From assembly GCA_016935885.1 (NCBI GenBank), contig JAFGQA010000320.1, forward strand, positions 1-10,545: 10,545 bases of DNA, written 5' to 3'. The notes under the pieces were generated by a model. It was given only the letters and a program-made list of their open reading frames with translations, was not told the DNA's origin and made no database searches. This DNA is from Phycisphaerae bacterium. GTDB taxonomy: Bacteria; Planctomycetota; Phycisphaerae; UBA1845; UTPLA1. Positions 6,727 through 10,545 of this stretch are shown one piece after another; the first letter of the stretch is position 1; every line of letters begins with the position of its first letter. The position numbers were made by a program, and so were the translations under genes.

Positions 6727-7104
6727 GTGGCGAAGCGCAGATCACGACGCGATGAAGAGCGCGAACAGCGGATCTCGGAGGAGATCGTCGTCGATGCTTA
6801 TGGGCCGGACGAGCGAGCGATGGGGTGGTATTACTATCTCGAAGACCGACTCCGGTTTCCCTTCATCGCGACCTGCGTCGCCAAGCGCGCCATCTCGCCG
6901 CTACGCATCAAGGACGAGGTTGAAGTGGTCGGGATGCCGGGCGAGGATGAATGTGCCCACGAGATGTTCGTCACCATCCGATGGGAAAAGGAGGGCTTGG
7001 CGGTGCCACTCTCCCAGTTGAAGCCAGCGCGCGATACTGATGCTCAGACCAAGCTCGCGGCCGAGGATTGGCACTACTGGATTGGTATGGGCTACGAGTT
7101 CTGA
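6727..7104 (+). CDS. CcbP-type calcium-binding protein
   Basis: 125 aa from GTG at 6727, with GGAG at 6716-6719 seven nt upstream; 20 nt after herA and clearly in the same operon. A basic N-terminus (~1-15) is followed by EEIVVDAYGPDERAMGWYYY (18-37), then LEDRLRFPF, an acidic stretch GMPGEDECAHEMFVTIRWE, and the ending EDWHYWIGMGYEF. These blocks match the calcium-binding CcbP family (Pfam PF11535), named after the cyanobacterial Ca2+ sequestering protein. The fold is small and cytoplasmic, with no signal peptide or membrane segment. Outside cyanobacteria its role is not established. In this operon it could buffer divalent ions near the nuclease or act as a Ca-responsive regulator, but that is speculation. 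The family call is confident; whether this member binds Ca2+ is unproven. Confidence 0.85.
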   Translation: MAKRRSRRDEEREQRISEEIVVDAYGPDERAMGWYYYLEDRLRFPFIATCVAKRAISPLRIKDEVEVVGMPGEDECAHEMFVTIRWEKEGLAVPLSQLKPARDTDAQTKLAAEDWHYWIGMGYEF

Positions 7105-7215
7105 GGGTGGAGCCTCGATTCTCACGATCGATCAGGCGTCAAACGGGAGCGCCCTTCCGTCATAAGCGTTCGGGAGGCACTTACCAGCGTTGCGACTGCA
7201 CGGCGTCGTGACGGC
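7105..7215. other. Tail-to-tail intergenic gap
   Basis: 111 nt between the stop codons of the CcbP gene (+) and the DUF6880-like gene (-). An imperfect stem can be drawn between 7112-7119 and 7126-7136 (GCCTCGAT with ATCGA-TCA-GGC). No T-tract follows on either strand, so no intrinsic terminator is claimed. Confidence 0.35.
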
Positions 7216-8628
7216 CTATCGTCGGCTTCTCGGGGAGGTTTGTTCCCGCCAACGCCGCCGCGTTCGCTCAGCGAATGACTCAAGCCGTTCAGGCGTACCT
7301 CCTGAAACCAGCTCATCGAAACTCGTCATGAATCCACGTTTGCGAGCATGGTCGCGACGGATTTCGTCGACGATCGCTTGCCACCCCGCATGGTCGCCGA
7401 GTTTCGCATGCAGGCGCTGGGCCCCGTGAAGGTGGGCCAGGGCAAAGCTGTAGTACTTGCTCTTGCCCGCCTTGAGAATGCGCAGCGCCAGTGCACGGTA
7501 GATCTTCGCAGCCGCCGCCGGGTGCCTTCGCGCCAGGCCACTGGCCGCCTTCTCGGTGACGTAGTGGCTGAGGCTCTCCAGCTCCTCGTGGTCCACGGCA
7601 AGGACACGATCCGCCAATCTCTGCCATTCCTTGGTCTCAACGCAAATGTCGATGAAGCCCCAAAGGTCAGCCTTCTCGGCTCTTTGCAGCGCTCGTTCGT
7701 GCCAACTTCGTCGTTCACCTTTGGGAACGTACTTCATCAGGTCTGTGTAGCCACACGCCGATGCGTGCTGGGCGAAGTTGCTCCACGCGGATTCCAGGGC
7801 CTCCCGCCGACGACCGAGCTTGGCGAGGAGTTCCTGTCGCAGGAGCCGCAGCCCGTGGCTTGATTCGTTTCCCCAACCCCGCTCGCCCTCAGCCTGAAGA
7901 CCACGTTCCACCCACCCCAGCGCATCCGCGAATCGGCGCTTCGCCTTGCACAGCGTAGCCATGTGCTCGCAATCCTTGGGGCTCGGGATGAACCTCTCGC
8001 AGAGATGGACATACGAGTGGAGATCGGCCACGGCCAGATAGGTGGCCCGCAACGCACCGAAAAGCTTGCGAACCGCGTAGGGATAATCATGAATTCGTTG
8101 GCGTCCAGTTGCCTCAAGGGGCGCCAGCGCAGCCTCGAGTCGCTTCTGAAGTTGCGACGCGAATATCTCGTGCCCTCGCTTGTTCAGGGCCTTCGCTACA
8201 TCCCCTTCGATTTCGTGGCAGAAGCCGTACTCGTCGTGGTCTATCCATTGGAGCACCAATCGAACCGTGTCGGCGGGTGCCGCCCCCGCCTGCTGCCGGC
8301 CCCCGATCCAGGAGACGAACAGCTCCTGGAAGAACATGCCAAGGTTTCCACCGGAGTCGTCAACCTCTCCGGCCTTGTCGTAACAACCGGCCAGGAAGGT
8401 CTCGTACAGGCCGACTGATTCCCGGACATCTCCGGACGCCGCCAGCGCGTCGAGTTGGCTCTTGACCTGCTCCAGGTTTCGCACGAAGTCCGCCGAGCGG
8501 CCGTAGGATATGAAGGTCCCGGGCGCCAGGGACCGCTCGATGGCCTCAACCAACCGGTGTCTTCGCTTCGCCTTGCCCATCAGAGCCCTCACGCCCAGGA
8601 GCGTTCGCAGGTTCGCGTAGTCCAACAC
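7216..8628 (-). CDS. Alpha-helical repeat protein, DUF6880-like
   Basis: 470 aa from GTG at 8628. An ATG at 8580 (454 aa) has GAGG 6 nt upstream and may be the true start; no good site precedes 8628. The sequence is nearly all amphipathic helices with TPR-like pairs, for example a block with CKAKRRFADALGWVERGLQA, then LLRQELLAKLGRRREALESA, and later AAKIYRALALRILKAG followed by YYSFALAHLHGAQRLHAKLG. The N-terminal half has LRLVLQWIDHDEYGFCHEIEG-like elements, and the middle has WHERALQRAEK. This pattern resembles DUF6880, the helical region often joined to a SWIM zinc finger, but no CxC...CxH motif is present here or in the DNA upstream. No signal peptide or transmembrane segment. The C-terminus is Arg-rich. 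It probably acts as a protein- or nucleic-acid-binding scaffold. It lies opposite the NurA-HerA operon with no sign of co-transcription. The family assignment is moderate, from pattern only. Confidence 0.65.
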   Translation of the reverse strand: MLDYANLRTLLGVRALMGKAKRRHRLVEAIERSLAPGTFISYGRSADFVRNLEQVKSQLDALAASGDVRESVGLYETFLAGCYDKAGEVDDSGGNLGMFFQELFVSWIGGRQQAGAAPADTVRLVLQWIDHDEYGFCHEIEGDVAKALNKRGHEIFASQLQKRLEAALAPLEATGRQRIHDYPYAVRKLFGALRATYLAVADLHSYVHLCERFIPSPKDCEHMATLCKAKRRFADALGWVERGLQAEGERGWGNESSHGLRLLRQELLAKLGRRREALESAWSNFAQHASACGYTDLMKYVPKGERRSWHERALQRAEKADLWGFIDICVETKEWQRLADRVLAVDHEELESLSHYVTEKAASGLARRHPAAAAKIYRALALRILKAGKSKYYSFALAHLHGAQRLHAKLGDHAGWQAIVDEIRRDHARKRGFMTSFDELVSGGTPERLESFAERTRRRWREQTSPRSRR

Positions 8629-9287
8629 CGTGCAGACACGACCGCCAGCGGGCGGCCCACAGATTCAGGGAAACCTCGCTGCGGGGAGCGGCCGGCACCG
8701 GTACCGCCCGTGGCTCACAGTATCCCTTGATCGCTGACGCCGCCACCCTCATCAGAGGCCCGCCTCCCCAAGGCCCGCCTGGCCTATCCGCTCTGTGCCG
8801 CCATCCGTCCGCTCGGGGCCCTCCTCGCTCTCCTCGGCTATCGCTCGCGCCCCGACCCAACACCATTCCGACCGACTTGGGCTCGACTCCCAGCCTGCAC
8901 CGCTGGATGTCGCATGAAGATCGATCTAACTGCAGGGTGGTCCTGAGGCACGAGCGTGCACCACGTCATCACTGTTGTACATCTAACCTGCAACTGCGCC
9001 CGGCCTGCGGCTCGGGAGCCTCGACACAGCGCGGGGCGCCCGAGAGCTCTGCTGAACACGCATGTTGTCCGGCGCGATCGAATTCGCGCGCGCTTCATGC
9101 CACGTGTAGCCGAAGCCGCCTTAGTGGGCAGGCGGTTGGCGCCGTACGCCCACCTGTTGGAGCGGCCACGCAGGTGCGACTGGGAGGGCGTTCCTGAGTT
9201 CCCAACAGGCACCAACCTTCAGGCTCAAACCTCGACTGTCTGGCCCCGAGTTGCCGCGTCCCGGCACCGTCGGCGTGCGTATCGAAT
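8629..9287. other. 659-nt interval without a recognisable gene
   Basis: Open frames in both directions (e.g. 8727-9197 +, 8956-9309 +, 8838-9215 -) give Arg/Pro/Ala-rich, low-complexity products with no familiar motif and no ribosome binding site, so I call none of them. Visible structure: a direct repeat GGCCCGCCT at 8757-8765 and 8772-8780; an inverted repeat GCGCGA 9072-9077 with TCGCGC 9084-9089; and an inverted repeat CACCTG 9151-9156 with CAGGTG 9171-9176. None makes an intrinsic terminator. It may hold a decayed gene, an upstream part of the DUF6880-like gene, or the end of an inserted segment. Confidence 0.4.
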
Positions 9288-10325
9288 CTATGCGGAGTCG
9301 AGCGGGTGAATGCCCTCAAAGTCTATGCGGACGCCGCAACTATCAATGTCCTTCTCGTCGATGTGCATGATCCGAGACCCACTCCAGGGGGCGTCCGCAT
9401 AACGAGTTGCGAGCGCCTTCGGCTTCACGTAGTTCATGAAGTGGAGGTAAAGGAACTCGCGCGACCCATCCAAAGCGTTCGTGACCCGTCCGTCCTTCCA
9501 GAACCAGACCTCTGGATGCCGGTGACGACCATCGTGCCATCGGAAAGGCGTCAACGGCGTCGAAAACTGCTCCTTGAAGTAGTTGTTGGTCTGGAGCGCC
9601 GGGTCGATGTCGATCTCGCCAGGCGAGGGCGTCCCGCGAGCAGTGACGTATGCGCGGGCCTTAGCATCGTCCGTGTCGCACTCGCTAGACGAAAGTGTCC
9701 CGACACCCAGTTGCTCTGGACGCCTGAATACCCAGCGGAAGATATCCTCATCAAACCTGTACCGCCTCTTGGAGGCGAAGAGTGGCCGCCAGCACTGCAC
9801 GCGCTCGAACGCCCGCCGCAGCTTAGGGGCGTTTCTCATGAGGAGGAGGTGTCCGGATGTGCACCACTCATGCGTACTGATGACGTCGTGCGTGAGCACG
9901 TGGTCGTCGTAGAAGCGCCGGAGATCACCATACACGACATCCAGGTCGCCGTAGCCGAAATAGTCGAAGCCTCTAATTTCATCTTCGAACACGACTCCGC
10001 AGGCAGTGCGGATTTCACAGATCTTGTATGGATCAATAGAGCCGAGCGATAGATCGAGGGCCGCGCCAACACGCCGCTTGTAGTCACCGAAACTCATTGG
10101 GAAGAAAACGACGTTGGGCGGCTGATCATTGGGGATCGGGCAATCGGTGTGCATATGCCACCGAATGGTCGGATTCCGCCTGCAGCTGGCAAGGAACACC
10201 TGCAACCACTCAGGCCAGACCCCAAAGTAGTCTACGATTATTACGATGGATTTCAAAGGAGTGTTGCCCGTCACGAATTGTGCCCTGTTGGTAGTTCCCT
10301 CTTTGTCGTGCCGCCGGAGGAGCAT
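9288..10325 (-). CDS. DUF6625-type putative glycosyltransferase
   Basis: 345 aa from ATG at 10325. An alternative GTG at 10274 has AGGG 8 nt upstream and would start just before the first conserved strand (KSIVIIVDYFG). The fold reads as GT-A-like: first beta strand IVIIVDYFGVWPEW with a helix, HMHTDCPIP, VVFFPMSFGDYKRRV, DPYKICEIRTACGVVFEDEI, and then FGYGDLDVVYGDL with a DxD metal/nucleotide-sugar motif (D127, D129). Further on are ISTHEWCTSGHLLLMRN and FDEDIFRWVF. This order is typical of DUF6625 proteins, found in surface polysaccharide clusters; sugar transfer is inferred, not proven. No signal peptide, so cytosolic or membrane-associated. It follows the end of an upstream partial gene by 6 nt, suggesting an operon extending off the right edge. 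Codon choice is less GC-biased than in the NurA-HerA operon (ATA, GTA, TTA-type codons appear), hinting at different ancestry. Confidence 0.85.
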   Translation of the reverse strand: MLLRRHDKEGTTNRAQFVTGNTPLKSIVIIVDYFGVWPEWLQVFLASCRRNPTIRWHMHTDCPIPNDQPPNVVFFPMSFGDYKRRVGAALDLSLGSIDPYKICEIRTACGVVFEDEIRGFDYFGYGDLDVVYGDLRRFYDDHVLTHDVISTHEWCTSGHLLLMRNAPKLRRAFERVQCWRPLFASKRRYRFDEDIFRWVFRRPEQLGVGTLSSSECDTDDAKARAYVTARGTPSPGEIDIDPALQTNNYFKEQFSTPLTPFRWHDGRHRHPEVWFWKDGRVTNALDGSREFLYLHFMNYVKPKALATRYADAPWSGSRIMHIDEKDIDSCGVRIDFEGIHPLDSA

Positions 10326-10331
10326 GACACG

Positions 10332-10545
10332 TTAGCCCAGGCCCGGGGACCTCCGCCAAGACCCTGCCAGCTCTCGCCGCAGTTGTCTAAAATACTGCCT
10401 ATGCGCAATGCTAGCTGGGTCATTGTATTTTATGGAATGTATCAGAATTCGCCCGTCCCTAGTTCGTTGCTGTTGCCTGGACGACTGGCTGCAAGGGACG
10501 AGGGGCTTGCTGGAGGTAGCGACGCCCACATGGGCGAGGTGGAGA
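10332..10545 (-). CDS. Probable C-terminal end of a gene entering from the right edge
   Basis: On the minus strand this frame is open from the window edge (no stop through 10545) to the TAA at 10332-10334, about 70 codons. The last part reads RILIHSIKYNDPASIAHRQ then YFRQLRRELAGSWRR and a short tail, plausible as an amphipathic C-terminal helix. The stop lies 6 nt before the ATG of the glycosyltransferase gene, which is typical operon spacing. A GTG at 10529 could be an internal start of a short protein, but no ribosome binding site is obvious. I do not recognise the family; a partner in the same polysaccharide cluster is a guess. The 10390-10450 part is AT-richer than the rest and could instead be a promoter region. 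Confidence 0.4.
   Translation of the reverse strand, partial: LHLAHVGVATSSKPLVPCSQSSRQQQRTRDGRILIHSIKYNDPASIAHRQYFRQLRRELAGSWRRSPGLG

Noticed and set aside
8727..9197. 156-aa open frame between the DUF6880-like and glycosyltransferase genes
   Set aside because: Arg/Pro/Ser-rich translation with no motif; overlapping frames are equally open, as expected in GC-rich non-coding DNA.
9209..9226. AACCTTCAGGC shared with the core of the structured RNA copies
   Set aside because: Only 11 nt shared and no surrounding helix is conserved; chance match.
8629..9287. Integron attC site
   Set aside because: The inverted repeats present lack the paired RYYYAAC/GTTRRRY core boxes and no integrase gene is present.

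Overview
GC-rich bacterial chromosome or large-plasmid fragment. Coding is dense and codons are biased to G/C in the third position. No rRNA, tRNA, CRISPR array, transposase or recombinase gene was found. The taxon cannot be fixed from sequence alone; the gene families fit an environmental high-GC bacterium. The mixture (plasmid-type replication-relaxation protein, NurA-HerA pair, CcbP-type protein, repeated structured RNA, isolated surface-sugar gene) looks like an accessory or genomic-island region.

Layout. (1) 1-1094 has no convincing protein gene. It carries two copies of a ~169-nt element exactly 311 bp apart, at 168-336 and 479-647. Both copies fold into the same multi-helix structure, with one compensatory base-pair change and strand-specific G-U wobbles. 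I read this as a structured non-coding RNA on the + strand. An omega-RNA/HEARO-like identity is a hypothesis only. (2) 1095-2051 (-) is a replication-relaxation family winged-helix protein. (3) Divergent from it, 2336-7104 (+) is a tightly packed four-gene operon: AAA ATPase with DUF4143 domain, NurA nuclease, HerA helicase/translocase (overlaps NurA by 11 nt) and a CcbP-type calcium-binding protein. A good sigma70-type promoter with an inverted repeat over its start region precedes it. (4) 7216-8628 (-) is an alpha-helical repeat protein resembling DUF6880, tail-to-tail with the operon. (5) 8629-9287 is a 659-nt stretch without a recognisable gene. (6) 9288-10325 (-) is a DUF6625-type putative glycosyltransferase. 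It is preceded at 6 nt by the probable 3' end of another gene that runs off the right edge.

How they may work together. NurA and HerA form a DNA-end-processing machine: a hexameric translocase feeding a 5'-3' nuclease. Co-transcription with a DUF4143 ATPase and a small Ca-binding protein, opposite a winged-helix protein with a nuclease-like C-terminal motif, suggests a DNA-processing or anti-mobile-element module. That functional grouping is inference; the domain calls and gene spacing are directly visible. The best candidates for something undescribed are the four-gene NurA-HerA operon and the duplicated structured RNA.
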